Positions 50,545-58,979 of a DNA stretch of 64,000 nucleotides are shown piece by piece (position 1 is the first letter of the stretch; each line of letters opens with the position of its first letter). Origin of the DNA: Sphingomonas sp. LT1P40 (GTDB taxonomy: Bacteria > Pseudomonadota > Alphaproteobacteria > Sphingomonadales > Sphingomonadaceae). Both the position numbers and the translations under genes were made by a program. The notes under the pieces are model-generated. The model worked only from the letters and a program-made list of their open reading frames with translations, was not told the origin of the DNA and made no database searches. The stretch is taken from assembly GCF_036663835.1 (NCBI RefSeq), contig NZ_JAXOJT010000001.1, positions 806,001-870,000 of the forward strand. The letters are read 5' to 3'.

Positions 50545-51723
50545 CTAGGCCTTCCGCCCCAATTCCCGCATCGCGTCGTCCAGTCCGGCCAGCGTCAGTG
50601 GGTACATGCGGTCGTTCACCAGTTCCTTCACGATGCGGACGGATTGGGAATAGCCCCATTGTTCTTCCGGAATCGGGTTCAGCCACACCGTGGCGGGATA
50701 GGTGTTGGTCAGGCGTTGCATCCAGCTGCTGCCCGCTTCCTCGTTATAATGTTCGACCGAGCCGCCGGGGTGGGTGATTTCGTAGGGGGACATGGAGGCG
50801 TCGCCGACGAAGATCACTTTATAGTCGTGGCCGAATTTGTGGAGCACGTCCCAGGTGGGGGTGCGCTCCTGAAAGCGGCGGCGATTGTCCTTCCACACGC
50901 CTTCGTAGAGGCAGTTGTGGAAGTAGAAGAATTCGAGGTTTTTGAATTCTGACGTCGCGGCGCTGAACAATTCTTCGCAGAGCTTGACCCACGGGTCCAT
51001 CGATCCGCCGACGTCGAGGAAGAGGAGGAGCTTGACCGCATTGTGGCGTTCGGGGCGCATGTGGATGTCGAGCCAGCCCTGGCGCGCGGTGCCGTTGATC
51101 GTGGCGTCGATGTCGAGTTCGTCGGCCGCCCCATCACGGGCGAAACGGCGCAGGCGGCGCATCGCGACCTTGATATTGCGGGTGCCGAGTTCGCGGGTTG
51201 AGTCGAGGTTCTTGAACTCGCGCTGATCCCAGACTTTGAGGGCGCGTTTGTGCTGGCTTTCGCCGCCGATGCGGACGCCCTCCGGGTTATAGCCTGAATT
51301 ACCGTAGGGGGATGTGCCGCCGGTACCGACCCATTTGTTGCCGCCCTGATGACGGCCCTGTTGTTCTTCGAGCCGCTTTTTGAGCGTCTCCATGATCTCG
51401 TCCCAGTCGCCGAGCGATTTGATTGCGGCCATCTCCTCGGGCGTCAGATATTTTTCGGCGACGGCTTTGAGCCAGTCCTCGGGGATTTCGGCGGTTTGCG
51501 TGCCGAAAGTGGTGGCGATGCCGCGAAAGACTTTGGCGAAGACCTGATCGAAGCGGTCGAGCAGGCCTTCGTCCTTCACGAAGGTGGTGCGGGCGAGATA
51601 GTAGAAGGCCTCCGGCGTGCGGTCGATGACGTCGCGGTCGAGCGCTTCGAGCAGGACGAGGTGCTCCTTCAGGCTGGCCTGGATGCCGGCGGCGCGGAGT
51701 TCGTCGATGAAGGAGAAAAACAT
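50545..51723 (-). CDS. VWA domain-containing CoxE-like protein
   Basis: A 392-residue cytoplasmic protein with an N-terminal helical region (about 1-120) and a C-terminal von Willebrand A domain. The MIDAS-like motif is DVGGS (Asp237, Ser241), with one canonical Ser replaced by Gly. Downstream are VIFVGDASMSPYEITHPGG and WMQRLTNTYPATVWLNPIPE. Such proteins usually work with a MoxR-type AAA ATPase in metal or cofactor insertion, but none is adjacent here. The upstream region is occupied by a repeat. Confidence 0.88.
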   Translation of the reverse strand: MFFSFIDELRAAGIQASLKEHLVLLEALDRDVIDRTPEAFYYLARTTFVKDEGLLDRFDQVFAKVFRGIATTFGTQTAEIPEDWLKAVAEKYLTPEEMAAIKSLGDWDEIMETLKKRLEEQQGRHQGGNKWVGTGGTSPYGNSGYNPEGVRIGGESQHKRALKVWDQREFKNLDSTRELGTRNIKVAMRRLRRFARDGAADELDIDATINGTARQGWLDIHMRPERHNAVKLLLFLDVGGSMDPWVKLCEELFSAATSEFKNLEFFYFHNCLYEGVWKDNRRRFQERTPTWDVLHKFGHDYKVIFVGDASMSPYEITHPGGSVEHYNEEAGSSWMQRLTNTYPATVWLNPIPEEQWGYSQSVRIVKELVNDRMYPLTLAGLDDAMRELGRKA

Positions 51724-51729
51724 GGGCGA

Positions 51730-51858
51730 CCCGCCATTCCACTCATGCGGGCCTGCGAAGCGCGAAATTCTGTGCTCCGGTGCTCAAGTGCCTTAAGCAC
51801 GCTGCGCTCCGGTGCTCGAATTTCACACTTCTCGGCTCCACCTGAGCGAAATGGCGGG
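51730..51858. repeat. Family D palindromic element, copy 1
   Basis: A 50-nt core (51771-51820) built from CTCCGGTGCTCAAGTGCCTT plus AAGCACGCTGCGCTCCGG. It matches 61047-61096 at 47 of 50 positions. Short outer inverted arms (CCCGCCATT at 51730, AATGGCGGG at 51850-51858) frame it. It lies directly upstream of the VWA gene start (51723). Confidence 0.75.
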
Positions 51859-51913
51859 CCACCCATTGTGGGGAGTTTGGCGGGGGTTGGGGCTGACGTC
51901 CACCCACTTCCTC

Positions 51914-51993
51914 CGTCACCCCGGGCTCGACCCGGGGTCCCGCTGCCTTGCCCGGTCGAAGAAGCGGGACCCCGGGTCAAGCCCGGGGTGACG
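51914..51993. repeat. Family C palindromic element
   Basis: 31-nt arms at 51914-51944 and 51963-51993 (CGTCACCCCGGGCTCGACCC and its near-complement, one mismatch) with an 18-nt loop. The same arms occur at 63186-63266 and near the GIY-YIG gene. It lies between the CHAP and VWA genes, ending 24 nt before the CHAP stop. Confidence 0.85.
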
Positions 51994-52016
51994 GGAATGG
52001 AGGTTGGGGTCGGGTT

Positions 52017-52595
52017 TTACCGCGCGTAGGCGTCGATCAGGGAGCCTACATAATCCGGGCTGCGGCCCGTCAGCTCGGGGGCGGGGCGGGCGCGCGCCAG
52101 TTTGGTGCCGCTGGCCGGGCGGCCATAGATGAAGCCATGGACGGGATAGGTGGTGCTGCCGAGGCCGCGGGTGTCGCGATACCAGACCTTCACTTGCGTC
52201 CAGTCGCCGCGCGGGGAGACGTCGTGGAGGGTGACGTCCTGTTCGACTTGCCCGCGCTTGCCGTCGAAGCGCGACCAATTGGCGTGGGTGACCATGACCA
52301 CGCGCGGTTCGATCACGCGGCTGACGACCGAGACGTGGCCGAGGGGGAGCGGGCGGGATTTGGCGAAGGCGACGACGGCGCCGACTTCAGGGGTGTCGCC
52401 GCGCTGATATTTGCTGCCGGCTTGGCTCCACCAGGTCCAGGCGTCACCCCAGATCTGGATGCCGGAAACCTGGCGCGCAAAGGGCACGCATTCACCAACA
52501 TAGTTCAGGATCGACGCCGATGTCGGTGCCGCGAGGAGGAATGCGGCACCGAGCATCGTGAGTCCGATCCGGCGGGGGGTCCGGTTCGACTTCAT
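52017..52595 (-). CDS. Secreted CHAP-domain amidase
   Basis: A 192-residue exported protein with a signal-like N-terminus (RRIGLTMLGAAFLLAAPTSA) and a CHAP domain. The nucleophile Cys36 is in NYVGECVPFARQ and the catalytic His87 in LGHVSVVSRV. Family CHAP enzymes cleave peptidoglycan amide bonds. It is followed by a basic C-terminal tail. There is no visible anchor or binding domain. It is monocistronic, between two repeats. Confidence 0.9.
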   Translation of the reverse strand: MKSNRTPRRIGLTMLGAAFLLAAPTSASILNYVGECVPFARQVSGIQIWGDAWTWWSQAGSKYQRGDTPEVGAVVAFAKSRPLPLGHVSVVSRVIEPRVVMVTHANWSRFDGKRGQVEQDVTLHDVSPRGDWTQVKVWYRDTRGLGSTTYPVHGFIYGRPASGTKLARARPAPELTGRSPDYVGSLIDAYAR

Positions 52596-52680
52596 GTTGC
52601 CGGGATAGCGGGTCAGGCGCTGAGGAATGGTTTGCGGGTGGGGTTAAGGGGGTGGTGACCATGAATGGGTGAGTGACCTT

Positions 52681-52799
52681 TCCTCCCCCGCCAGGGGGAG
52701 GTGGCGCGAAGCGACGGAGGGGGAGGAAGCACAACGCTCGTTCTGGCATCCTCCCCCTCCGTCAGGCTGCGCCTGACACCTCCCCCTGGCGGGGGAGGA
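52681..52799. repeat. 119-nt palindromic element, family A
   Basis: Arms TCCTCCCCCGCCAGGGGGAG (first 20 nt, 52681 onward) and complement (52777-52799) enclose the same CAACGCTCGTTCTGG centre (52732-52746) as the 27137-27258 copy. It sits upstream of guaA, ending 44 nt before its start. Confidence 0.85.
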
Positions 52800-52843
52800 T
52801 TGTGACGCTTTACACACCCCGCACAGCTTCCTATCGACCCGCC

Positions 52844-54400
52844 ATGACAGGCCCCAGCGAATCCATCCTCATCGTCGATTTCGGTAGCCAGGTGACTCAG
52901 CTGATCGCGCGGCGCGTGCGGGAGGCGGGGGTCTATAGCGAGATCGCGCCGTTCACGACCGCCGCCGAAGCGTTTGAGCGAATGAAGCCGGGTGGAGTGA
53001 TCCTGTCGGGGTCGCCGGCATCGGTGCTGGACGACGAATCGCCGCGCGTGCCGGACGTGATCCTGGAGAGCGGGCTGCCACTGTTGGGCATTTGCTATGG
53101 GCAGCAAGTGCTGATGCAGCAGTTGGGCGGGGCGGTGAGCAGCGGCGATGGTGGCGAGTTTGGCCGGGCGTTCATCGAGATCGGCGATGATTGCGCGCTG
53201 TTCAACGGCATGTGGGCCGAGGGCGAAACGCATCAGGTGTGGATGAGCCATGGCGACAAGGTGACGGCGCTGGCCCCCGGCTTCCGCCCGGTCGCGGCGA
53301 GCGCGGGCGCGCCGTACGCCGTGATCGCCGACGACGAGCGGCGCTACTACGCGATGCAGTTCCACCCCGAGGTGGTGCACACCCCCGATGGCGGCAAGCT
53401 GCTGGCGAATTTCGTGCGGCATGTCTGTGGCCTCAAGGGCGACTGGACGATGGCGGAGTTCCGCCAGGCGAAGATCGACGAAATCCGCAAGCAGGTGGGT
53501 TCGGGTCGCGTGATCTGCGGGTTGTCCGGTGGCGTCGATTCGGCGGTGGCGGCAGTGCTGATCCATGAGGCGATTGGCGAGCAGCTGACCTGCGTGTATG
53601 TCGATCACGGGCTGATGCGCGCGGGCGAGAGCGAGCAGGTCGTGTCGCTGTTCCGCGGGCATTACAACATCCCGCTGATCCATGTGAACGCGGAGACGCT
53701 GTTCCTGAACGGGCTCGCCGGAGTCACCGATCCCGAGGCGAAGCGGAAGTTCATCGGCAAGACGTTTATCGAGGTGTTCGAGGACGAGGCGAAGAAGATC
53801 GGCGGGGCGGATTTCCTGGCGCAGGGGACGCTGTACCCGGATGTGATCGAGAGCGTGTCGTTCACCGGTGGCCCTTCGGTAACGATCAAGAGCCACCATA
53901 ATGTCGGCGGGCTTCCCGAGCGCATGAACATGAAGCTGGTCGAGCCGCTGCGCGAATTGTTCAAGGACGAGGTGCGTGCGCTAGGGCGCGAATTGGGGCT
54001 GCCGGAGATTTTCGTGGGGCGGCATCCGTTCCCCGGACCCGGCCTCGCGATCCGCATTCCGGGCGAAGTGACCAAGGAACGCTGTGACATTCTGCGCAAG
54101 GCGGATGCGGTGTATCTGGAGGAAATCCGCAACGCCGGATTGTACGACGCGATCTGGCAGGCGTTCGCGGTGCTGTTGCCGGTCAAGACGGTCGGCGTGA
54201 TGGGCGACGGGCGGACCTATGAGAGCGTGTGCGGGCTGCGTGCGGTGACATCGACCGATGGGATGACGGCGGATGTCTATCCGTTCGACGCGAGCTTCCT
54301 GACCCGCGTGGCGACGCGGATCGTCAACGAGGTGAAGGGGGTCAATCGGGTGGTTTACGATTATACCTCGAAGCCGCCTGGGACGATTGAGTGGGAGTGA
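52844..54400 (+). CDS. guaA: GMP synthase (glutamine-hydrolysing)
   Basis: Converts XMP to GMP with glutamine and ATP; 518 residues. The class I amidotransferase domain has Cys in [14 protein letters not shown] with His/Glu in [12 protein letters not shown]. The PP-loop is [19 protein letters not shown]. The C-terminal dimerisation domain has [14 protein letters not shown] and ends [11 protein letters not shown]. The start at 52844 (MTGPSESI) was chosen because the longer frame reads through the family A repeat. Its stop overlaps the HprK-like gene start. Confidence 0.96.
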   Translation: MTGPSESILIVDFGSQVTQLIARRVREAGVYSEIAPFTTAAEAFERMKPGGVILSGSPASVLDDESPRVPDVILESGLPLLGICYGQQVLMQQLGGAVSSGDGGEFGRAFIEIGDDCALFNGMWAEGETHQVWMSHGDKVTALAPGFRPVAASAGAPYAVIADDERRYYAMQFHPEVVHTPDGGKLLANFVRHVCGLKGDWTMAEFRQAKIDEIRKQVGSGRVICGLSGGVDSAVAAVLIHEAIGEQLTCVYVDHGLMRAGESEQVVSLFRGHYNIPLIHVNAETLFLNGLAGVTDPEAKRKFIGKTFIEVFEDEAKKIGGADFLAQGTLYPDVIESVSFTGGPSVTIKSHHNVGGLPERMNMKLVEPLRELFKDEVRALGRELGLPEIFVGRHPFPGPGLAIRIPGEVTKERCDILRKADAVYLEEIRNAGLYDAIWQAFAVLLPVKTVGVMGDGRTYESVCGLRAVTSTDGMTADVYPFDASFLTRVATRIVNEVKGVNRVVYDYTSKPPGTIEWE

Positions 54401-55293
54401 ACAGCTATTCCTGTTTCGACTTTCGGCTGGAGTCCGAGGTCGAGCTGAAGGAATTGGCTGAGGCTGAGGATGACCGGCCGGCGGTGGCGATCCGGTTGGG
54501 CGCGGTGCCCGAAGCGATCGACAGGGCCGAGCGTGGGCCGCACGGGATTCAGGTTGCGGGCGACCGGGTGTTGCTGAGCATTCCGCGGACGGCGCGCTAT
54601 CTCGTGACCGGCGGGCGTGAGATCGTGGTTGAGCCGATCGCGGGCGGGTCGGAACGTAATTTGCGGTTGTTTTTGCTGGGTTCGGCGCTGGGCATCTTGT
54701 GTTTTCAACGCGGGTTGCTGTTGCTCCATGCCAATGCCGTGGTCGTGAATGGCGGGGCGGTGGCGTTTGCCGGGGATTCGGGGGCGGGCAAATCGACGCT
54801 GGCGGCGTGGTTTGCGCGCGCGGGCTATCCGGTGCTGTGCGACGATGTGTGCGCGGTGCGGGTCGCCGATGGGCGCGCGGTGACCTGGCCGGGGCTGCCG
54901 CGGCTGAAGCTGTGGGGCGAGGCGGCGGTGGCGTTCGGGCATGAGCGCGACGCGCTGGACGTGGCGATCGAGGGGCTGGACAAATATCATGTGCCGGTGG
55001 TGGCGCAGGGCAGTGCCGATGCGATCCCGCTGCGGGAGGTGAATTTGCTGGCGCGGGCGGAGGGGGATATTCCTCCCGCGCGCGAGGCGATGAGTGGCGC
55101 GGCGGCGATGGCGGCGTTGATGGCGCAGACCTATCGCGGCGAATATCTGGCGACGATGGGGCTGACGCGCTGGCATTTCGAGCAATGCGCGGCGCTGGCG
55201 CGGGCGGTGAAGCTGTTCGCGACGCCGCGACTTTGGGGCTATGACCGGATCGACGATGAGGGAAAGCGGCTTGAGGCTGCGATCCGGGGATAG
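54397..55293 (+). CDS. HprK-like kinase-domain protein
   Basis: A 298-residue protein with an HPr kinase/phosphorylase-like ATP-binding domain. Walker A is GDSGAGKST (residues 126-134), preceded by [18 protein letters not shown], the beta-strand typical of the fold. DDVCAVRV and [10 protein letters not shown] follow. The N-terminal 90 residues form an unrelated leader domain. The GTG at 54397 overlaps the guaA stop (GTGA); GTG 54391 is an alternative. No HPr or lasso-peptide precursor is seen nearby, so its substrate is unknown. Confidence 0.8.
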   Translation: MNSYSCFDFRLESEVELKELAEAEDDRPAVAIRLGAVPEAIDRAERGPHGIQVAGDRVLLSIPRTARYLVTGGREIVVEPIAGGSERNLRLFLLGSALGILCFQRGLLLLHANAVVVNGGAVAFAGDSGAGKSTLAAWFARAGYPVLCDDVCAVRVADGRAVTWPGLPRLKLWGEAAVAFGHERDALDVAIEGLDKYHVPVVAQGSADAIPLREVNLLARAEGDIPPAREAMSGAAAMAALMAQTYRGEYLATMGLTRWHFEQCAALARAVKLFATPRLWGYDRIDDEGKRLEAAIRG

Positions 55294-55302
55294 GAGAATA
55301 TC

Positions 55303-55914
55303 GTGCGGATAGTGGCGATGATGGCGGGACTGGCGGCGGTGGCCGGCTGTGCCGGGGCGGCTCCGGCGGACAATGCGGAAACGGGGAATTTGACGGTGAC
55401 GCAGGATGCTCCGAAGATTTCGTCCAAGCCCGTACCGGGTGAACTGCCCGCGCGGCCGTTGCTGAATGTCGCGCCGGGCGCGATCGCGCTGGTCGACGCC
55501 AAGAGCGGATCGTCGCGCGAACTGGCGTTCGGGGCGGAGAAGGATGTCGTGCTGACTGCGGTTGGCCGCGCGCTGGATGCGCCGGTCGAGAGCGGGGTCA
55601 ACCGCGAGTGCGGCGAGGGGGCGATGGACTATGCCAAGTTCAAGGGCGGACCGGCCTTGTGGTTTCAGGAGGGCAAGCTCGTCGGCTGGTTTCTGGACGA
55701 TGCGAAAAGCCGGGTGACGACCGCGTCGGGCACGGGAATCGGGTCAGTGCGCAGCGAAGTGGCGGATGCGCTGGCGATCAGCGACCAGCCTGACAGCACG
55801 CTGGGCCGTGAGTTCAGCACGGAGAATGGGACATTGTCGGGGTTGCTTGATGGGGCAGGCGATCAGGCGAAAGTGACCGCGTTGTGGTCCGGGCAGGTGT
55901 GCCTGTTCCGATGA
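55303..55914 (+). CDS. Hypothetical lipoprotein
   Basis: A 203-residue lipoprotein with signal MRIVAMMAGLAAVAGC (Cys16) after a GTG start and TAGGAGAATATC. The mature part has a Pro-rich linker (SSKPVPGELPARPLL), then a compact domain with two Cys (VNRECGEG and GQVCLF) that could form a disulfide. I do not recognise the family. It lies between the HprK-like and ArsC-like genes with only 10 nt before it and an ATGA overlap after it, so all three are probably one unit with guaA. Confidence 0.75.
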   Translation: MRIVAMMAGLAAVAGCAGAAPADNAETGNLTVTQDAPKISSKPVPGELPARPLLNVAPGAIALVDAKSGSSRELAFGAEKDVVLTAVGRALDAPVESGVNRECGEGAMDYAKFKGGPALWFQEGKLVGWFLDDAKSRVTTASGTGIGSVRSEVADALAISDQPDSTLGREFSTENGTLSGLLDGAGDQAKVTALWSGQVCLFR

Positions 55915-56255
55915 TCGCGCTGTACGGCATCCCCAATTGCGACACGGTGAAGAAAGCGCGGGTGTGGCTCGACGCCAACCGCATCGCCTATGAGTTTCAC
56001 GACTATAAGAAGGAAGGCGCGGACCCGGCACGGCTGGCGCGCTGGGCGGAGCAGGCGGGGTGGGAGAAGCTGCTCAACCGCGCGGGGACGACGTTTCGCA
56101 AGCTGAACGAGGCGGACAAGGCCGAGATCGACGCGGCCAAGGCGCTTCGGCTGATGGAGGCGCAGCCGTCGCTGATAAAGCGACCCGTGGCCGAATATCG
56201 CGGTGGCGTGCTGGTGGGGTTCAGGCCTGAAGCTTATGCCGAAGCGTTCCTGTAA
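55911..56255 (+). CDS. ArsC/Spx-family reductase-like protein
   Basis: A thioredoxin-fold protein of the ArsC/YffB group, 114 residues. The active-site segment is YGIPNCDTVKKARVWLDAN, with a single Cys, as in YffB/Spx-like members rather than arsenate reductases with extra cysteines. The C-terminus has SLIKRPVAEYRGGVLVGF. Start ATG 55911 overlaps the lipoprotein stop. Likely cytoplasmic; a glutathione-dependent reductase role is inferred. Confidence 0.9.
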   Translation: MIALYGIPNCDTVKKARVWLDANRIAYEFHDYKKEGADPARLARWAEQAGWEKLLNRAGTTFRKLNEADKAEIDAAKALRLMEAQPSLIKRPVAEYRGGVLVGFRPEAYAEAFL

Positions 56256-56324
56256 CGAAACGATTGGCAAACACTTCGTTTAGGGTAGGTTGCGCGCCAT
56301 CGAACGACCGAAGGGAGAGGTCCG

Positions 56325-56762
56325 ATGGCCAATGGTTTCACGCAAAAAGTGCCCGTCTGGTTTACCGTCGTCGCGGTAATCCTGTTGCTGTGGGGGCTGA
56401 TGGGGTGTGCGTCCTTCTATGCGCATATGGTTTATGGCCCTGCGCTCGATCCAAATGCGACCGACTGGGACCGTGAATATTATGCGGCGGAACAGACGTG
56501 GCAGCGGGTTGTCTATGCCATCGCGGTGGTGACCGGGCTGCTCGGGTCGATCGCTTTGCTCGCCAAGTCGAAATGGGCGGTAACACTCTATGCCGTGTCG
56601 CTGGTCGCGGTGGTCGTGATGTTCGGTTACATCTTTCTCGCCACTGAGTTGATCGCGGTGAAGGGTGTTTGGACGACCTATTTCCCGGCACTGGTGTTCG
56701 TCGTCGGGGCGTTCCAACTGTGGTTTGCTGCGATGGCACGCGGACGCGCCTGGATCGGCTGA
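56325..56762 (+). CDS. Four-helix membrane protein, unknown
   Basis: A 145-residue protein with four predicted helices (VWFTVVAVILLLWGLMGCAS, VVYAIAVVTGLLGSIALLA, VTLYAVSLVAVVVMFGYIFL, FPALVFVVGAFQLWFAAMA). The conserved-looking first helix with GCASFYAH resembles sugar- or lipid-region membrane proteins, but no family is assigned. AAGGGAGAGGTCCG precedes the ATG. It stands alone after the ArsC-like gene. Confidence 0.75.
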   Translation: MANGFTQKVPVWFTVVAVILLLWGLMGCASFYAHMVYGPALDPNATDWDREYYAAEQTWQRVVYAIAVVTGLLGSIALLAKSKWAVTLYAVSLVAVVVMFGYIFLATELIAVKGVWTTYFPALVFVVGAFQLWFAAMARGRAWIG

Positions 56763-56770
56763 GCATATTC

Positions 56771-56798
56771 GGGGCCACGGGCGGCTGCCCGTGACCCC
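56771..56798. terminator. Possible bidirectional hairpin terminator
   Basis: GGGGCCACGGGC pairs with GCCCGTGACCCC (12 bp, one wobble) over a short loop, between the convergent membrane-protein and Xre genes. There is no T run, so it is at best a weak or Rho-assisted terminator. Confidence 0.45.
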
Positions 56799-56848
56799 GA
56801 ACCCACGCGCCGGCGCGGGATGACCGGATTTGTGACGGCAAGTCCGGT

Positions 56849-57064
56849 CTATTGCTCCTCCCACTGGAAAACTTCTTCCAGCGGCTTGTCGAACACGCGC
56901 GCGATGCGGAAAGCGGTTTCCAGCGTGGGGGAGTATTTGCCCTGCTCGATCGCGGCGATGGTCTGGCGCGTGACGCCGACGCGGTCGCCGAGATCGGCCT
57001 GCGTCATTTCGCCCGCCATGAAACGCAGCGTGCGGATCTGGTTGCTGATCGGGGGGTTAGCCAT
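56849..57064 (-). CDS. Xre-family transcriptional regulator
   Basis: A 71-residue helix-turn-helix protein. The HTH is MTQADLGDRVGVTRQTIAAI (about residues 20-39), followed by EQGKYSPTLETAFRIARVFD. The start at 57064 is 8 nt inside the end of the upstream membrane gene, so the two are co-translated. Short Xre proteins of this kind usually repress their own operon. A near-palindrome upstream of the unit (57965-57984) is the likely operator. Confidence 0.92.
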   Translation of the reverse strand: MANPPISNQIRTLRFMAGEMTQADLGDRVGVTRQTIAAIEQGKYSPTLETAFRIARVFDKPLEEVFQWEEQ

Positions 57065-57488
57065 GCCAGCCACGCCGGTAGCTGATGACGGCGACCGCCT
57101 CCCGCACGATTTCGGCGATCACGATGGCGGCGAGCGCGGAATTGGCGACTGCCCAACCCGTGTCGATCAACGGCATGACCACGCCGACCCACAGCATCAG
57201 CGAAAGCAGGACATAATAGCCGACACTGGCACCGCGTCGGGCGATTGCCCGGTCGCGCTCGTCGGGTCTGGCGCGCGCTTCGCTGCCCATCTGGGCTCGC
57301 AGGATCAGCCAGCCGGTGCCGAGGATCAGCAGCCGTGCGATGGTAGCGGCGCCGAACAGGGCGACATAGGTCAGTGTTTCCATTCTGCCCGCGACCGGAT
57401 CGACGAACCCGACCGCGATGAAATAGCCGCCATAGGCGATCAGCATGCCCGTCAGTTCCAGCCAGGCGAGTCGCTCACGATAGGCCAT
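57057..57488 (-). CDS. DUF2178-like membrane protein 2
   Basis: A 143-residue membrane protein with about four helices and the internal charged motif ARPDERDRAIARRGA. It starts MAYRERLAWLELTGMLIAYG, closely similar to the start and PDERDR motif of the preceding gene, so the pair are paralogues. AGGAGAACCCG precedes the ATG. It overlaps the Xre start by 8 nt. Membrane proteins of this family are commonly found with Xre repressors; function unknown. Confidence 0.85.
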   Translation of the reverse strand: MAYRERLAWLELTGMLIAYGGYFIAVGFVDPVAGRMETLTYVALFGAATIARLLILGTGWLILRAQMGSEARARPDERDRAIARRGASVGYYVLLSLMLWVGVVMPLIDTGWAVANSALAAIVIAEIVREAVAVISYRRGWHG

Positions 57489-57514
57489 CGGGTTCTCCTG
57501 TGCGGTTGCGAGCA

Positions 57515-57934
57515 TCATGCGGCGCTCCGATAACCGATTGCCTGCGCACCGAAGCGCGCCGCTTCGGCCAGCATGAACACACCGATCAGCGCGAAGACGG
57601 TGTTGCGGCCGTGCAGACCGAAGTGCAGCCACACGATCACGCCGACCAGCGCCAGGATGATGACGAGATAGGCGATGCCGGTCGCGCGCTGCGCCACCGC
57701 GCGGTCGCGTTCGTCGGGTTTGGCGTTGGCCTCGCCCGGCGCGCGGATCGACCAGATGATCGCGGCGGCCGCCATCAGCACCGCCTGTGCCCCGGTGGCG
57801 GCGATGAATAGCCAGAACAGATATGCGCTGTGCGAGGTTTGCCCTGACTGGCTGACGACCACCGCGAAATAGCCACCCCATGCGATCACAGTGGTGATGA
57901 ACGCCGCCCATGCGATTTTTTCCCTGAATGCCAT
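57515..57934 (-). CDS. DUF2178-like membrane protein 1
   Basis: A 139-residue membrane protein, first of the three-gene unit. It begins MAFREKIAWAAFITTVIAWG and carries KPDERDRAVAQRA between helices 2 and 3. The paralogue at 57057-57488 has the same plan. ACAGGAGGCCGGA precedes the ATG. The likely promoter and operator lie within the next 60 nt upstream. Confidence 0.85.
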   Translation of the reverse strand: MAFREKIAWAAFITTVIAWGGYFAVVVSQSGQTSHSAYLFWLFIAATGAQAVLMAAAAIIWSIRAPGEANAKPDERDRAVAQRATGIAYLVIILALVGVIVWLHFGLHGRNTVFALIGVFMLAEAARFGAQAIGYRSAA

Positions 57935-57964
57935 TCCGGCCTCCTGTTATTCAAACTCGACTCA

Positions 57965-57984
57965 ATGTTAGATATATATAACAT
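57965..57984. promoter_or_regulatory. Near-palindromic operator candidate
   Basis: ATGTTAGATATATATAACAT is a 20-nt near-palindrome; its two halves differ at one position pair (7/14). It lies 31 nt upstream of the DUF2178-like start on the minus strand, within the AT-rich promoter region, and between that unit and panB. The Xre protein of the unit is the obvious candidate to bind it. Confidence 0.6.
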
Positions 57985-58056
57985 GAAGTCAATATGATTT
58001 GTCACGGCCTTCGCTTATTGCTGGCGCAGGCCGCTGACGGGCGGTATCGCGCGGCC

Positions 58057-58917
58057 ATGTCCACGACCTTCACGATCGATACCGCCACCAGCCGCGCGAC
58101 GCCGACCCCGGCACCGATGAAGCGGTTGACTGTTCCTGCGATACAGAACCGCAAGGGGAAGGAGCCGGTGGTGATGCTGACGGCGTACACCGCGCGGATG
58201 GCGCAATTGCTTGACCCGCATTGCGACATGCTGCTGGTCGGCGACAGTCTGGGGCAGGTGATTTACGGGCTGCCATCGACGCTGGCGGTGACGCTGGAGA
58301 TGATGTGCGCGCATGGCGCGGCGGTGGTGCGCGGTAGCTATCACGCGGTGGTCATCATCGACATGCCGTTCGGCAGTTACGAGGCGAGTCCGGAACAGGC
58401 GTTCACTTCCGCATCGCGGATCATGGCGGAGACGGGGGCTGCTGGCGTGAAGCTGGAGGGCGGGGAGGCGATGGCGGAGACCGTCGCGTTCCTGACCAAG
58501 CGTGGCATTCCGGTGATGGGGCATGTCGGGTTGACGCCACAGGCGGTGAACGCGCTGGGCGGCTATGGCGCGCGGGGGCGGGGCAATGCCGAGTTCGCCA
58601 AGATCATCGGCGATGCCAAGGCGATTGCCGAGGCGGGCGCGTTCGGGATCGTTGCCGAGGGCGTGGTCGAGACGCTGGCGAACGAGATCGTCGCGGCGGT
58701 GTCGTGCCCCGTGATCGGAATCGGGGCGTCCGCGCAGTGCGACGGACAGGTGCTGGTGACCGAGGACATGCTGGGCCTGTTCGAGCGGACGGCGCGCTTT
58801 GTGAAGAAGTATGATGATATGGCGGGCCGCATTTCCGCCGCGGTTGCGACCTATGCGGACGAGGTGCGCAGCCGGAGCTTTCCCGGCGACGAACAGGTCT
58901 ATAAGCCCAAGGATTGA
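58057..58917 (+). CDS. panB: 3-methyl-2-oxobutanoate hydroxymethyltransferase
   Basis: Transfers a hydroxymethyl group to ketoisovalerate in pantothenate synthesis; 286 residues. Motifs include [32 protein letters not shown], the Mg-site Asp in [26 protein letters not shown] and [17 protein letters not shown]. The start at 58057 (MSTTF) is supported by position; MKRLTV at 58117 is an alternative. panC or panD are not adjacent. Confidence 0.96.
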   Translation: MSTTFTIDTATSRATPTPAPMKRLTVPAIQNRKGKEPVVMLTAYTARMAQLLDPHCDMLLVGDSLGQVIYGLPSTLAVTLEMMCAHGAAVVRGSYHAVVIIDMPFGSYEASPEQAFTSASRIMAETGAAGVKLEGGEAMAETVAFLTKRGIPVMGHVGLTPQAVNALGGYGARGRGNAEFAKIIGDAKAIAEAGAFGIVAEGVVETLANEIVAAVSCPVIGIGASAQCDGQVLVTEDMLGLFERTARFVKKYDDMAGRISAAVATYADEVRSRSFPGDEQVYKPKD

Positions 58918-58979
58918 TAGTTTTGTTTCTGCGTGAGCGCGGCTAAGAGGTCGCACCGCTACCCTGACTGGAGTTTCCC

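Noticed and set aside
50545..51723. Carbon monoxide dehydrogenase (cox) cluster
   Set aside because: Only a CoxE-like VWA gene is present; no molybdenum hydroxylase subunits are nearby.
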